Source: Amycolatopsis iheyensis (GTDB taxonomy: Bacteria > Actinomycetota > Actinomycetes > Mycobacteriales > Pseudonocardiaceae). From it: a DNA stretch of 64,000 bases. How positions within the stretch are numbered: position 1 is the first letter of the stretch; the number at the start of each line of letters is the position of its first letter. The notes below the pieces were generated by a model. That model ran no database searches. It was not told the origin of the DNA and saw nothing but the letters and a program-made list of their open reading frames with translations. Shown piece after piece: positions 47,506 through 56,482 of the stretch. The stretch spans positions 496,001 to 560,000 of the forward strand of contig NZ_JAMXQV010000003.1 in the NCBI RefSeq assembly GCF_024703995.1, read 5' to 3'. A program made the position numbers and the translations under genes.

Positions 47506-47575
47506 AGCGGTGCCCGCCCGGGGTTCGAGCTCAGCCCGTGACCTCCATGATCCGGGCAGCCGGGTGGGCACCGCT
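47506..47575. terminator. Long inverted repeat between convergent genes
   Basis: 47506-47521 and 47560-47575 pair over 16 bp with one mismatch (arm AGCGGTGCCCGCCCGG), loop 38 bp, between the Rieske and MarR stops. Confidence 0.7.
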
Positions 47576-47577
47576 GT

Positions 47578-48111
47578 TCAGCTCCCGGCCGCGTCCAGGT
47601 GGCGGGCGAGTGCCTGCTGGTTCTCTGCGAGCCGCAGGCAAAGGTGCCGCAGCTGGGCCGTCTCGGCCGTCGTGAACCCGCGGAAGATCGCCGCCATCGC
47701 CAGCTGGGCCGGGCGGCGGAACTCCTCGAGCCAGGTCCGGCCGTTTTCGGTGATCCGCACCAGCACCGACCGCCGGTCGCGGGGATCCGGGATTCGCTCC
47801 GCGTGCCCGGCTCGTTCGAGCGTGTCGACCAGGCCGGTGACGTTGCGCGAGCTCACGCCGGCGGACCCGGCGAGGTCCTTGATGTTCGCTTCGGCCGTGC
47901 TGAGCCGGATCAGGACGTCGAGCGCGCCGGCGCTCAGGCCGCGGCCGCCGGAGCCGTGTGCGCGCAGCTGGTCGAGGCCGCGGGCGGCCGCGCGGACCGC
48001 CGCGGCCGCTTCGAGCACGCCGGTGTCTTCGCCGAGGGCGAACCCGGCCAGCGCGCCGCGGACGTCGGGGGAGTACAGGTGGTCGTCGGAGTCTTTGGCG
48101 AAGTCATTCAT
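47578..48111 (-). CDS. MarR-family regulator
   Basis: 177 residues. Winged helix with LSTAEANIKDLAGSAGVSSRNVTGLVDTLERAGHAERIPDPRDRRSVLVRIT (in parts), typical DPRDRR wing. ATG at 48111. Promoter TTGACA-17-ACTAAT lies in the gap with palindromes AGTGAAGCACT and AGTACGTACT, so it is autoregulated and may act on the divergent phospholipase. Confidence 0.9.
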   Translation of the reverse strand: MNDFAKDSDDHLYSPDVRGALAGFALGEDTGVLEAAAAVRAAARGLDQLRAHGSGGRGLSAGALDVLIRLSTAEANIKDLAGSAGVSSRNVTGLVDTLERAGHAERIPDPRDRRSVLVRITENGRTWLEEFRRPAQLAMAAIFRGFTTAETAQLRHLCLRLAENQQALARHLDAAGS

Positions 48112-48153
48112 AGTGAAGCACTACATTAGTACGTACTTCCATATTGCTGTCAA
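48112..48153 (-). promoter_or_regulatory. marR promoter and operators
   Basis: Minus strand TTGACA (48153-48148), 17 bp, ACTAAT (48130-48125). AGTACGTACT (48128-48137) is a perfect palindrome in the core promoter. AGTG-AAG-CACT (48112-48122) lies next to the start codon. Confidence 0.65.
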
Positions 48154-48276
48154 GATCATGTCCGACGGGAGTCGTTTACCAGGGTTTCGCGCGCCGTTAG
48201 CCTCGGGCCCGGCACAGGTTCTCGAAGGCCCGCACATACTGACCCGGCTCTCCACCACGACACCCCCGGAGTCCCC

Positions 48277-50289
48277 ATGACGGACGTCAACCGACGGCGT
48301 TTCCTGCAGCTGGCCGGCGGCACCGCCGCCCTTTCCGCGCTCTCCACGAGCATCGCCCGCGCGGCCGAGATCCCCGCCGCGCGGCGGACCGGCACGCTCC
48401 GGGACATCGAGCACATCGTGGTCCTCATGCAGGAGAACCGCTCGTTCGACCACTACTTCGGCACGCTGCGCGGCGTCCGCGGCTTCGGCGACCCGCGGCC
48501 GGCGACGCTGGCGTCGGGCAAGTCCGTCTGGGCGCAGTCCGACGGCAAGCGCGACATCCTGCCCTTCCGGCCCGAAGCGGACAACCTGGGCCTGCAGTTC
48601 ATCCAGGACCTCCCGCACGGCTGGAACGACACGCACGCGGCGTGGAACGCCGGCAAGTACGACAAGTGGGTGCCCGCGAAGGGCTCGACCACGATGGCGT
48701 ACCTGACGCGCGAGGACATCCCGTTCCACTACGCGCTGGCCGACGCGTTCACCATCTGCGACGCCTACCACTGCTCGTTCATGGGCTCGACCGACCCGAA
48801 CCGCTACTACATGTGGACCGGGTACACGGGCAACGACGGCCAGGGCGGCGGCCCGGTCCTCGGCAACGACGAAAAGGGCTACTCCTGGACGACCTACCCC
48901 GAGCGGCTGGAGCAGGCCGGGGTGTCGTGGAAGATCTACCAGGACGTCGGCGACGGCCTCGACGCCGCCGGCGGCTGGGGCTGGATCGACGACGCCTACC
49001 GCGGCAACTACGGCGACAACTCGTTGCTGTACTTCAACTCCTACCGCAACGCCAAGCCCGGCGACGCGCTGTACGAGAAGGCGCGCACCGGCACGAACGC
49101 CAAGGCGGGCGAGGGTTACTTCGACCGGCTCCGGGCCGACGTCAAGGCCGGGAAGCTGCCGCAGGTCTCGTGGATCACCGCGCCCGAGGCGTTCTGCGAG
49201 CACCCGAACTGGCCGGTGAACTACGGCGCCTGGTACATCGCGCAGGTGCTCGACGCGCTGACGGCGAACCCCGAGGTGTGGAGCAAGACCGCGCTGCTGA
49301 TCACCTACGACGAGAACGACGGCTTCTTCGACCACGTCGTCCCGCCGTACGCGTCGGCCGGTCAGTCCACTGTAGACACCGAGGGTGAGATCTTCGCCGG
49401 CTCGGCGGCGAACCCGGCCGGTCCGTACGGGCTCGGCCAGCGCGTCCCGATGCTCGTGGTGTCGCCGTGGAGCAAGGGCGGCTACGTCTGCTCGGAGACG
49501 TTCGACCACACCTCGATCATCCGGTTCATCGAGCGGCGCTTCGGCGTGCGCGAGCCGAACATCACGGCGTGGCGCCGCTCGGTGTGCGGCGACCTGACGT
49601 CGGCGTTCGACTTCTCGCGCACCGACGTCCGCGTCCCGGCGCTCCCGGACACGGCGGGCTACGAGCCGCCGGACCGCGAGCGGCACCCGGACTACGTCCC
49701 GGCGGTCCCGGCGCACAACGTGCTGCCGAAGCAGGAACGCGGGCTGCGTCCGGCCCGCGCGCTGCCGTACGACCTGACGGCGGACGCCCGCCTGGCGGAC
49801 GGCAAGCTGACGGTGACTTTCGCCAACCACGGCCGCGCGGGCGCGACGTTCTACGTCGTCACGCCATCGGGGGAGCCGCGGACGTACACGGCCGGCGCGG
49901 GCAAGTCCCTGCCGGCGGCGTTGCCCGCGGCCGGTGCGTACGACTACACGGCGTACGGGCCCAACGGGTTCGTGCGCCAGTTCCGCGGCGGCGCGGCGGG
50001 GCCGGAGGTCGGCGTCCGCCAGGACGGTGGCGAGCTGGCGCTGGTGCTGACCAACAGCGGCACCACGACGGTGCGGCTGCAGGTGTCGGACGCTTACGGT
50101 CGTTGCTCGTCGACGCACCAGGTGCGGCCGGGCGCGCGGGTGGTCGAGCGCGTGGACACGCGGCGCAGCAACAACTGGTACGACGTTTCGGTCACGTCGG
50201 ACCGGGATCCGAAGTTCCTGCGCCGGCTCGCGGGGCACGTCGAGACCGGGCGGGCGAGCACGAGCGACCCGGCGACGTTCACGAGCTGA
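48277..50289 (+). CDS. Tat-exported phospholipase C (non-haemolytic type)
   Basis: 670 residues. Twin-arginine signal NRRRFLQLAGG with cleavage after about residue 36 (ARAAE). The phosphoesterase domain has VVLMQENRSFDHYFGTLRGVRGF, in two parts, with the metal-binding Glu-Asn and His, and later ITYDENDGFFDHV. From residue 490 two beta-rich C-terminal domains (DUF756-like) follow. Hydrolyses phosphatidylcholine or sphingomyelin outside the cell to release phosphate. Single gene; its end overlaps the AraC gene by 11 bp. Confidence 0.9.
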   Translation: MTDVNRRRFLQLAGGTAALSALSTSIARAAEIPAARRTGTLRDIEHIVVLMQENRSFDHYFGTLRGVRGFGDPRPATLASGKSVWAQSDGKRDILPFRPEADNLGLQFIQDLPHGWNDTHAAWNAGKYDKWVPAKGSTTMAYLTREDIPFHYALADAFTICDAYHCSFMGSTDPNRYYMWTGYTGNDGQGGGPVLGNDEKGYSWTTYPERLEQAGVSWKIYQDVGDGLDAAGGWGWIDDAYRGNYGDNSLLYFNSYRNAKPGDALYEKARTGTNAKAGEGYFDRLRADVKAGKLPQVSWITAPEAFCEHPNWPVNYGAWYIAQVLDALTANPEVWSKTALLITYDENDGFFDHVVPPYASAGQSTVDTEGEIFAGSAANPAGPYGLGQRVPMLVVSPWSKGGYVCSETFDHTSIIRFIERRFGVREPNITAWRRSVCGDLTSAFDFSRTDVRVPALPDTAGYEPPDRERHPDYVPAVPAHNVLPKQERGLRPARALPYDLTADARLADGKLTVTFANHGRAGATFYVVTPSGEPRTYTAGAGKSLPAALPAAGAYDYTAYGPNGFVRQFRGGAAGPEVGVRQDGGELALVLTNSGTTTVRLQVSDAYGRCSSTHQVRPGARVVERVDTRRSNNWYDVSVTSDRDPKFLRRLAGHVETGRASTSDPATFTS

Positions 50290-51199
50290 GGTCCTTCCTG
50301 CCGCGGCGCCAGTCCGACGGGCTGGCGCCGCGGACCCGTTTGAAGGCCACGCTGAACGCGAACGGGTCGTCATAACCGACCGCCTTGGCGACTGCCGCGA
50401 CGGTGTCTTCGGTGTCCCGCAACAGATCCGCGGCCAGCGTCATCCGCCAGCCGGTGAGGTAAGCCAGCGGCGGCTCGCCGACGAGCCGCGCGAAGCGGGC
50501 GGCGAACGCGGCGCGGGACAACCCGACCCGCGCGGCCAGCCCGGCGACCGTCCACCGGCCGGCGGGCTCGGCGTGCAGCAGGCGCAACGCTTCCCCGACT
50601 TCGGCGTCGTCCAACGCCCGGAACCACGGTGGGGGCGACTCGGCGCACCACGCGCGCAGGGCGAGAACCAGCACGAGGTCCAGCAACCGGGCCAGGACGG
50701 CGTCCTGGCCCGGTTCGTCGCGGGCGACCTCGACGGCGAGCAGGTCCAGCGCCGCCCGCGTCCGCGGTCCGGCCGGCACGACGGCCAGCGGTGGGAGCAT
50801 GGCCAGCAGGCGTTCGGCGGCGACGCCGTGGAGTTCGTAGGCGCCCCGCAGCATCGTCGTGGCACCGGGGGCGCCGTCGCCGTACGTGCGAGGTGCCCGC
50901 GGGCTCACCTCCGCCGTGATCGGGTACTTTCTCCCGCCGCGGATCACGACCTGCGGCGCCGTGGCCGGGTCGTCCGCGATCGTGTAGCCCGTCGTGGAGA
51001 CGAGGGCGATGTCGCCGGCCGCCAGGCGGACCGGGGGCTCGGCGCCGAGGCGCACGAACGCGTGCCCGCCGAGCGTGGCCACCAGGGTGAGCGGCGGGAC
51101 GTCCGCGAACGTCATCGACCACGGCGGACGCTGGATCAGCTGCCGGACCAGCGCGTCCGCGGCGTGGGCCCGGTGCAGCAGGTCGCTCAGCACGTCCAC
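50279..51199 (-). CDS. AraC-family regulator with cupin N-terminus
   Basis: 306 residues. N-terminal cupin_6-like part (RQLIQRPPWSMTFADVPPLTLV) and C-terminal double HTH (WTVAGLAARVGLSRAAFAARFARLVGEPP and AKAVGYDDPFAFSVAFKRVRGASPSDWR). This AraC subgroup is often next to an NmrA-like or SDR gene it controls, as here. ATG at 51199. Confidence 0.9.
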   Translation of the reverse strand: MDVLSDLLHRAHAADALVRQLIQRPPWSMTFADVPPLTLVATLGGHAFVRLGAEPPVRLAAGDIALVSTTGYTIADDPATAPQVVIRGGRKYPITAEVSPRAPRTYGDGAPGATTMLRGAYELHGVAAERLLAMLPPLAVVPAGPRTRAALDLLAVEVARDEPGQDAVLARLLDLVLVLALRAWCAESPPPWFRALDDAEVGEALRLLHAEPAGRWTVAGLAARVGLSRAAFAARFARLVGEPPLAYLTGWRMTLAADLLRDTEDTVAAVAKAVGYDDPFAFSVAFKRVRGASPSDWRRGRKDLSS

Positions 51200-51210
51200 G
51201 GCTCGACCCT

Positions 51211-51254
51211 AGACGATCGCAAAGGGATCATCGACGTTCTCCCATGGATCGTCT
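51211..51254. promoter_or_regulatory. Inverted repeat between araC-like and NmrA-like genes
   Basis: AGACGATC (51211-51218) and GATCGTCT (51247-51254), 28 bp apart, in the 80-bp divergent gap. Confidence 0.5.
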
Positions 51255-51279
51255 CGCGTGGTCGCGGTGGACTGACGGC

Positions 51280-52056
51280 ATGACCACTCTGATCCTCGGC
51301 GGCACCGGCAAGACCGGCCGCCGCGTCGCCCGGCGCCTCGACGGCGCGCGGATTGCCTCCCGCGGCACCGGTTTCGACCTCGGCGACCCCGCCACCTGGG
51401 CGCTGTCCGGCGTCACGGCCGTCTACCTCGTGGAACCCGACCTGCGGGCCGGGCCCCGGCTCCCGCGTTTCATCGCCGACGCGGTCGCGGCGGGCGCGCG
51501 GCGGCTGGTGCTGCTGTCCGCCCCGCGCGCCGGCGAGGCCGGCCATCCGCTGCACGACGCCGAGCAGGCCGTCCGCGGCTCCGGCGTCGGCTGGACCATT
51601 CTGCACCCGAACTGGTTCGCGCAGAACTTCAGCGAAGGCCCGTGGGCGCCCGGGATCCGCGACGGCGTCCTGACGTTGCCGGCCGGTGACGGCGGCGCGC
51701 CGTTCGTCGACGCCGAAGACATCGCCGACGTCGCCGTGGCCGCGCTGACCGGCGACCGGCACCACGGCGAGGTCTACGAGCTGACCGGCCCGCGGGCGGT
51801 CGGCTTCGGGGAAGCGGTGCGGGTGATCGCCCGCGCGGCCGGCCGGAAGATCGAGTACGTCGACGTCGAGCCCGAGGCGTTCGTCGCCCGGCAGGTCGAA
51901 ACCGGCGTCCCGCCGGCGGTGGCGCGGCTGCTCACGGGCTTGCTGGCGGACCTGCGCGACGGCCGGGGCGCCGACCTCGGCGACGGCGTCGAGCGAGCCC
52001 TCGGCCGGCCACCGCGGTCCTTCGAGGACTTCGCCGCCGCGACCTCCTGGACGTGA
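51280..52056 (+). CDS. NmrA-like NAD(P)-binding protein
   Basis: 258 residues from the ATG at 51280. TTLILGGTGKTGRRVARRL is the dinucleotide loop. LLSAPRAGE and the TILHPNWFAQNF segment are typical of NmrA/azoreductase-like atypical SDRs. Divergent from the AraC regulator that likely activates it. No Shine-Dalgarno is seen. Confidence 0.8.
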   Translation: MTTLILGGTGKTGRRVARRLDGARIASRGTGFDLGDPATWALSGVTAVYLVEPDLRAGPRLPRFIADAVAAGARRLVLLSAPRAGEAGHPLHDAEQAVRGSGVGWTILHPNWFAQNFSEGPWAPGIRDGVLTLPAGDGGAPFVDAEDIADVAVAALTGDRHHGEVYELTGPRAVGFGEAVRVIARAAGRKIEYVDVEPEAFVARQVETGVPPAVARLLTGLLADLRDGRGADLGDGVERALGRPPRSFEDFAAATSWT

Positions 52057-52262
52057 TGCCCGCCTGAGCACGCGTGATGCCCCGCCAGACACACGTGATG
52101 CCCCGCTGGACACGCGTGATCGCCGTCGTCGCCCGTCCGGAAGGGTCGGTTCGCGTACCCGTGCGGTCGGTTCGCGTACCTGGAGGGTCGGTTCGCGTGC
52201 TTGGAGGGGCATCTCGCGTGATTGGGCGGGCATCACTCGTGATGGGCGGGGGCATCACGGGG
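52057..52262. repeat. Second array with 21-bp period
   Basis: Starts with CGTGATGCCCCGCCAGACAC-like units, then from 52144 units that begin GGTCGGTTCGCGT and GGGCATCTCGCGTG every 21 bp. The TCGCGTGAT core and the switch of orientation resemble the array at 33157-33330. No gene fits. Confidence 0.7.
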
Positions 52263-52263
52263 G

Positions 52264-52294
52264 TTGCTGATCGTATCGGAAACCATATACGATC
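52264..52294 (+). promoter_or_regulatory. Promoter/operator of the MHS transporter
   Basis: GATCGTAT (52269-52276) and ATACGATC (52287-52294) are perfect inverted repeats with a 10-bp spacer. TTGCTG (52264-52269) and TATACG (52286-52291) form a 16-bp-spaced promoter. Confidence 0.55.
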
Positions 52295-52328
52295 CTCGCC
52301 ATCATTCGCGGGCGTCGAAGGAGCTGTC

Positions 52329-53651
52329 ATGGCGAAAGGCATCGATCGTGAGCACCGCCGAGTCGTTCTCGCCGCGATGGCCGGGACCACCATCGAGTGG
52401 TACGACTTCTTCGTCTACGCCATCTCGGCCGGGCTGGTCTTCGCCACGCAGTACTTCGGGGCGCTGGGGAAGGACGCGCTGATCCTGTCCTTCGCGACCG
52501 TCGGGATCAGCTTCTTCTTCCGGCCCATCGGGGCGATCATCGCCGGGCACCTCGGTGACCGGCTCGGGCGGCGGGCCATGCTGATCGCCACGCTGCTGCT
52601 CATGGGCGTCTCGACGGTGCTGATCGGCCTGGTGCCCAGCTCCGCGGCCATCGGCTCGGCGGCGCCGATCCTGTTGGTGCTGCTGAGGATCGTGCAAGGC
52701 CTCTCGGCGGGCGGCGAGTGGGGCGGCGCGGCCCTCCTCGCCGTCGAGCACGCCCCGGCCGACCGGCGTGGGCTCTACGGCGCCTTCCCGCAGATCGGCG
52801 TCCCGGTCGGGTTGCTGCTGGCCAACGGCGCGCTCGCGCTCGCCGCCGCCGTCACGACGCCGGCGCAGTTCCTCTCGTGGGGCTGGCGGATCCCGTTCCT
52901 GCTGAGCTTCGTGCTCATCGTCGTGGGGTTCGTGATCCGCAGCCGCGTCGCGGAAAGCCCGGTGTTCGAAGAGGTCCGGCGGACGCGCAGCCGGTCGAGC
53001 CTGCCGCTGGCGCCGCTGCTGCGGCACCACGGGCTGCTGGTCGTGCTCGGGGCGCTGCTGTTCGCGGCGAACAACGCGGTCGGCTACATGACCACCGGCG
53101 GGTACGTGCAGTCGTACGCGACGAAGACGCTGCACCTGGACCGCTCGACGGTCCTGGTCGCGGTGATGATCTCGGCCGTGGCGTGGCTGGTGAGCACCCT
53201 GGCCGGCGGCGCGCTCGCCGACCGCGTCGGCCGGATCACGGTGTACCGCATCGGGTTCGCGATCCAGCTGCTCTGGATGGTGCCGTTCTTCGCCCTGCTC
53301 GAAACCGCGAACGTCGGCCTGCTGGTCCTCGCGCTCGTGCTGTTCTCGGTCGGCCTCGGCTTCACCTACGGCCCCCAGGCGGCGCTGTACGCGGAGATGT
53401 ACCCGACCCGCGTCCGCTACAGCGGCGCAGCGCTCTCGTACGCGATCGGCGCAGTGCTGGGCGGCGCCTTCGCCCCGACGATCGCGGAGGCACTGCAGTC
53501 GAGCACCGGCACGGTGTATTCGGTGTGCGCGTACCTCGCGGGCATGACGCTGATCGGGCTGCTGGCGAGCTTCTTCGTCAAGGACCGGCCGGGCGTGCCC
53601 CTGCACGAGACCGACCCGGTCGGTGAAGTGCGGCCCGCCGAAACCGCGTGA
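52329..53651 (+). CDS. MFS transporter, metabolite:H+ symporter (MHS) family
   Basis: 440 residues, 12 helices, from the ATG at 52329 (AAGGAG). Marked by MAGTTIEWYDFFVYAISAGL, GHLGDRLGRRAML and RIVQGLSAGGEWGG, shared with ProP, shikimate and alpha-ketoglutarate symporters. It could import an imino acid such as hydroxyproline for the operon that follows. No direct residue evidence exists for the substrate. Own promoter with a dyad distinct from that of the hydroxyproline operon. Confidence 0.85.
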   Translation: MAKGIDREHRRVVLAAMAGTTIEWYDFFVYAISAGLVFATQYFGALGKDALILSFATVGISFFFRPIGAIIAGHLGDRLGRRAMLIATLLLMGVSTVLIGLVPSSAAIGSAAPILLVLLRIVQGLSAGGEWGGAALLAVEHAPADRRGLYGAFPQIGVPVGLLLANGALALAAAVTTPAQFLSWGWRIPFLLSFVLIVVGFVIRSRVAESPVFEEVRRTRSRSSLPLAPLLRHHGLLVVLGALLFAANNAVGYMTTGGYVQSYATKTLHLDRSTVLVAVMISAVAWLVSTLAGGALADRVGRITVYRIGFAIQLLWMVPFFALLETANVGLLVLALVLFSVGLGFTYGPQAALYAEMYPTRVRYSGAALSYAIGAVLGGAFAPTIAEALQSSTGTVYSVCAYLAGMTLIGLLASFFVKDRPGVPLHETDPVGEVRPAETA

Positions 53652-53667
53652 TCCGTATGCTTCGGCT

Positions 53668-54636
53668 GTGCCGGACACCCGTCTCGACCTCGCCCGGATC
53701 CGCGCCGCCCGGCGGGTGATCGATCCCGTTTTCCTCGACAGCCCGCTGTACCGCTGCGAGGCCCTCGAACGCGAGCTCGGCTGCCGGGTGAGCGTCAAGC
53801 TCGAGACGGCGAACCCGGTGCGCAGCTTCAAGGGCCGCGGCACCGAGCTGGTCGTGCACGGGCTCGTCGAACGCGGGGAGCGCGCCGCGGTGTGTGCCAG
53901 CGCGGGCAACCTCGGGCAGGCACTGGCCTGGTCCGGCCGGGACCACGGGCTGGATGTCACCGTGGTGGCGTCGCGTGCGGCGCCCGCGGCGAAACTCGAC
54001 CGCATCCGCGCGCTCGGCGCCCATCTGGAACTCGTCGACGGCGACTTCGAACAGGCTCGCGCGCGGGCGGTGCACCTCGCGCGGGAGCGGGGTGTCCGGC
54101 TGGTCGAGGACAGCCTGGACGTCGAGACCTGCGAAGGCGCCGCGACGATCGGCTTGGAGCTGGCCGACGCCGGCCCGCCGTTCGACGCCGTGCTGATCGC
54201 CCTCGGCGGCGGCGCGCTCGCCACCGGGATCGGGCACGTCCTGAAGTCCTGCGTCCCCGACACCGAAGTGCTCGTCGTCCAGCCCGAGCGCGCCCCGGCG
54301 ATGGCCCGGTCGTGGCGCGCACGGCGGGTCGTCACCACGGACTCGGCCGACACGATCGCCGACGGCGTCGCGGGCCGGTTCCCGATCGCGGAGGTCCTCG
54401 CCGACCTCCTCCTCGTGGCCGACGACGCGCTCCTGGTGCGGGAAGAGTCGATCATCGCCGGCCTGCGGCTGTTCCTGACGCACGCGGGCCTGGTCGTCGA
54501 GCCCTCGGCAGCACTCGGCCTGGCGGCGATCCTCGAGGACCGCGCCCGCTTCGAGGGCCGGCACGTGGCGGTCGTCGTGTGCGGCGGCAACGTCGACCTG
54601 CCCGCCTACTACCGCTGGCTCGGCGTGGCATCATGA
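53668..54636 (+). CDS. Threonine-dehydratase-like PLP enzyme
   Basis: 322 residues from the GTG at 53668. TATGCT (53655-53660 region) lies about seven bases before the GTG, so it may be leaderless. PLP Lys55 in PVRSFKGRGTE; phosphate loop IALGGGALATGIG. The third fold-type II lyase in the window. Between a transporter and a regulator of imino-acid catabolism; whether it belongs to that pathway is unclear. Confidence 0.75.
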   Translation: MPDTRLDLARIRAARRVIDPVFLDSPLYRCEALERELGCRVSVKLETANPVRSFKGRGTELVVHGLVERGERAAVCASAGNLGQALAWSGRDHGLDVTVVASRAAPAAKLDRIRALGAHLELVDGDFEQARARAVHLARERGVRLVEDSLDVETCEGAATIGLELADAGPPFDAVLIALGGGALATGIGHVLKSCVPDTEVLVVQPERAPAMARSWRARRVVTTDSADTIADGVAGRFPIAEVLADLLLVADDALLVREESIIAGLRLFLTHAGLVVEPSAALGLAAILEDRARFEGRHVAVVVCGGNVDLPAYYRWLGVAS

Positions 54637-54675
54637 CGCTGGCCCGATCGGCAAGCCGAACGGAGGCGGGGCTGA

Positions 54676-55308
54676 ATGGACGCTTTACCGAACGATGGTG
54701 ACCCGTCGATCCGGGACATGCTGGCCGTGAACATGCGCGCCGCACGGGCCGCGCGGGGGCTGTCGCTGTCCGAGGTGTCGCGACGCTCCGGCATCGGCAA
54801 GGCGACCCTCTCGCAGCTCGAGGCCGGCACCGGGAACCCGACGATCGAAACCGTCTTCAGCCTGTCGCGGGTGCTCGAGGTGGCCATCTCCGACCTGCTC
54901 GACCATCGGCCGCGCGGCGGGCTGACCGTCGTGCGCGGCGCCGACGTCGAGGTGCTCCGCGGCGAGGGCATCGACCTGCGGCCACTGCGGCGGATCGAGG
55001 CGGAGAACAGCGTTTTCGAGGTCTACGACCAAGTCGTCCGCGGGGACGCGCCGCAGCGTTCGCAGGGGCACGTCGGCATCGAGCACACCGTCGTGCAGAG
55101 CGGCGGGCTGCGCGTCGAGGTCGGCGGCCGCACCGTGGACCTCGGGCCGGGGGACTACGTCGCCTTCGACGCCCGCGAGCCGCACAGCTACACCGCGCTC
55201 GAGGCGCCGGTGCACTCGGTGCTGCTGCTGCAGTACCGGGCCGGCGAGCGGCTCGAAGGCCGGCCGCACCCGTTGACGCCATTGACACCTCCGGCCCCGG
55301 GGACCTAA
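54676..55308 (+). CDS. XRE-cupin regulator
   Basis: 210 residues. N-terminal XRE HTH (MRAARAARGLSLSEVSRRSG, then GKATLSQLEAGTGNP) and a C-terminal cupin (residues 120-190) with GGRTVDLGPGDYVAFDA, which binds the effector. ATG at 54676 has GGAGG nine bases upstream. An operator-like GACGCTTTACCGAACG (54679-54694) lies in its first codons and recurs before the dehydrogenase gene, so autoregulation by roadblock is likely. Confidence 0.85.
   Translation: MDALPNDGDPSIRDMLAVNMRAARAARGLSLSEVSRRSGIGKATLSQLEAGTGNPTIETVFSLSRVLEVAISDLLDHRPRGGLTVVRGADVEVLRGEGIDLRPLRRIEAENSVFEVYDQVVRGDAPQRSQGHVGIEHTVVQSGGLRVEVGGRTVDLGPGDYVAFDAREPHSYTALEAPVHSVLLLQYRAGERLEGRPHPLTPLTPPAPGT
54679..54694. promoter_or_regulatory. 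XRE-cupin operator copy 1
   Basis: GACGCTTTACCGAACG matches the second copy (55319-55334) at 13 of 16 positions; the shared core is TACCGAACG. Confidence 0.5.
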
Positions 55309-55334
55309 CCTCCGATCGTTCGCTATACCGAACG
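55282..55334 (+). promoter_or_regulatory. Promoter and operator of the hydroxyproline operon
   Basis: TTGACA (55282-55287), 18 bp, TAACCT (55306-55311). Just downstream the perfect inverted repeat CGTTCG-6 bp-CGAACG (55317-55334) covers the likely transcript start. Confidence 0.6.
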
Positions 55335-55345
55335 CTGGAGGGTCG

Positions 55346-56482
55346 ATGAACCGAACGCGGGTGGTGGTGATCGGAGCCGGCATCGTCGGCGCGGCGTGCG
55401 CCCGGGAGCTCGGTCTCGCCGGGTTCGACGTCCTGGTCGTCGACCGCGGCCGGCCCGCCGGCGGCACCACCTCACACGGTGAAGGCAACCTCCTCGTCTC
55501 GGACAAGGAGCCGGGCGCCGAGCTCGCGCTCGCGCAGCTGTCGGCCCGTCTGTGGCCGGAGATCGCCGCCGAACTCGGCGACGCGTGCGAGTTCGACCCG
55601 AAGGGCGGCATCGTCGTCGCGACCACGGAGGCCGGGGCCGGGGCCCTCACCGTGTTCGCCAAGGCGCAGGCCGAGGCCGGGGTGGTGACCGAGCCGCTGT
55701 CGGCGGCGGAGGTCGCGGCGGCCGAACCGGCGTTGACGCGCGAGGTGACCGCAGCCGTCCGCTACCCGGAGGACGCGCAGGTCCAGCCGGCCGGCGCGAC
55801 GCTGGCGCTGCTCGCCGCGTCCGGCGCGCGCCTGCGGGTCGACACCGAGGTGATCGGCGCGGTGACGCGCGGCGGCCGGATCACCGGGGTGCGGGTGCCG
55901 GGCGAGGTGCTCGAGGCGGACGTCGTGGTGAACGCGGCGGGCCCGTGGGCGGGGCCGGTGTCGGCGGTGCTGGGCGCGCCGATCGCGGTGCGCCCCCGGC
56001 GCGGCGAGGTGCTGGTGACCACGCCGATGCCGGGACTGGTGCGGCACAAGGTCTACGACGCCGACTACGTGGGCGCGGTCGGCTCCGGCGACGGCGAGCT
56101 GCAGACGTCGGCGGTGGTGGAGTCGACCCGGGGCGGCACGGTCCTGATCGGCTCGTCCCGCCGCCGGGTGGGGTTCGACGAAGCGATCGACCCGGCGGTG
56201 CTGAGCGCGATCGCGGCCACGGCGCTGCGGCTGTTCCCCTCGCTGGCGAACGCGGCGGTGATGCGGGCGTACGGCGGCTTCCGGCCCTATGTGGACGATC
56301 ACCTCCCGGTCCTCGGCGAGGATCCGAGGCTGGGCAACCTGTGGCACGCGACGGGCCACGAAGGCGCGGGGATCGGCTTGAGCGTGGGCACGGCGAGGTT
56401 GCTGCGCGAGGTGCTTTCGGGGGAGAAGCCGTCGATGCCGGTGGAAGAGTTCACTGTGGACCGTCCGGCGGTGCTGGCGTGA
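55346..56482 (+). CDS. D-hydroxyproline dehydrogenase, FAD (DadA-like) subunit
   Basis: 378 residues. DAO-fold flavoprotein: VVIGAGIVGAACARELG, GEGNLLVSDKEPG, and the C-terminal GHEGAGIGLSVGTARLL. Oxidises cis-4-hydroxy-D-proline to pyrroline-4-hydroxy-2-carboxylate with the two next gene products, as in the hetero-oligomeric enzyme described in Pseudomonas. ATG at 55346 after GGAGGG. The three genes overlap by 4 bp each, which favours a fixed complex. Confidence 0.85.
   Translation: MNRTRVVVIGAGIVGAACARELGLAGFDVLVVDRGRPAGGTTSHGEGNLLVSDKEPGAELALAQLSARLWPEIAAELGDACEFDPKGGIVVATTEAGAGALTVFAKAQAEAGVVTEPLSAAEVAAAEPALTREVTAAVRYPEDAQVQPAGATLALLAASGARLRVDTEVIGAVTRGGRITGVRVPGEVLEADVVVNAAGPWAGPVSAVLGAPIAVRPRRGEVLVTTPMPGLVRHKVYDADYVGAVGSGDGELQTSAVVESTRGGTVLIGSSRRRVGFDEAIDPAVLSAIAATALRLFPSLANAAVMRAYGGFRPYVDDHLPVLGEDPRLGNLWHATGHEGAGIGLSVGTARLLREVLSGEKPSMPVEEFTVDRPAVLA

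Noticed and set aside
47515..47535. GGTTCGAGC resembles a tRNA T-loop
   Set aside because: Flanking bases do not form a T stem, acceptor or anticodon arm; the region is a long terminator-like inverted repeat.
52302..54590. 762-codon minus-strand open frame opposite the MHS transporter and PLP lyase
   Set aside because: Low-complexity Arg/Ala/Ser composition without motifs; the plus strand holds two recognisable genes.
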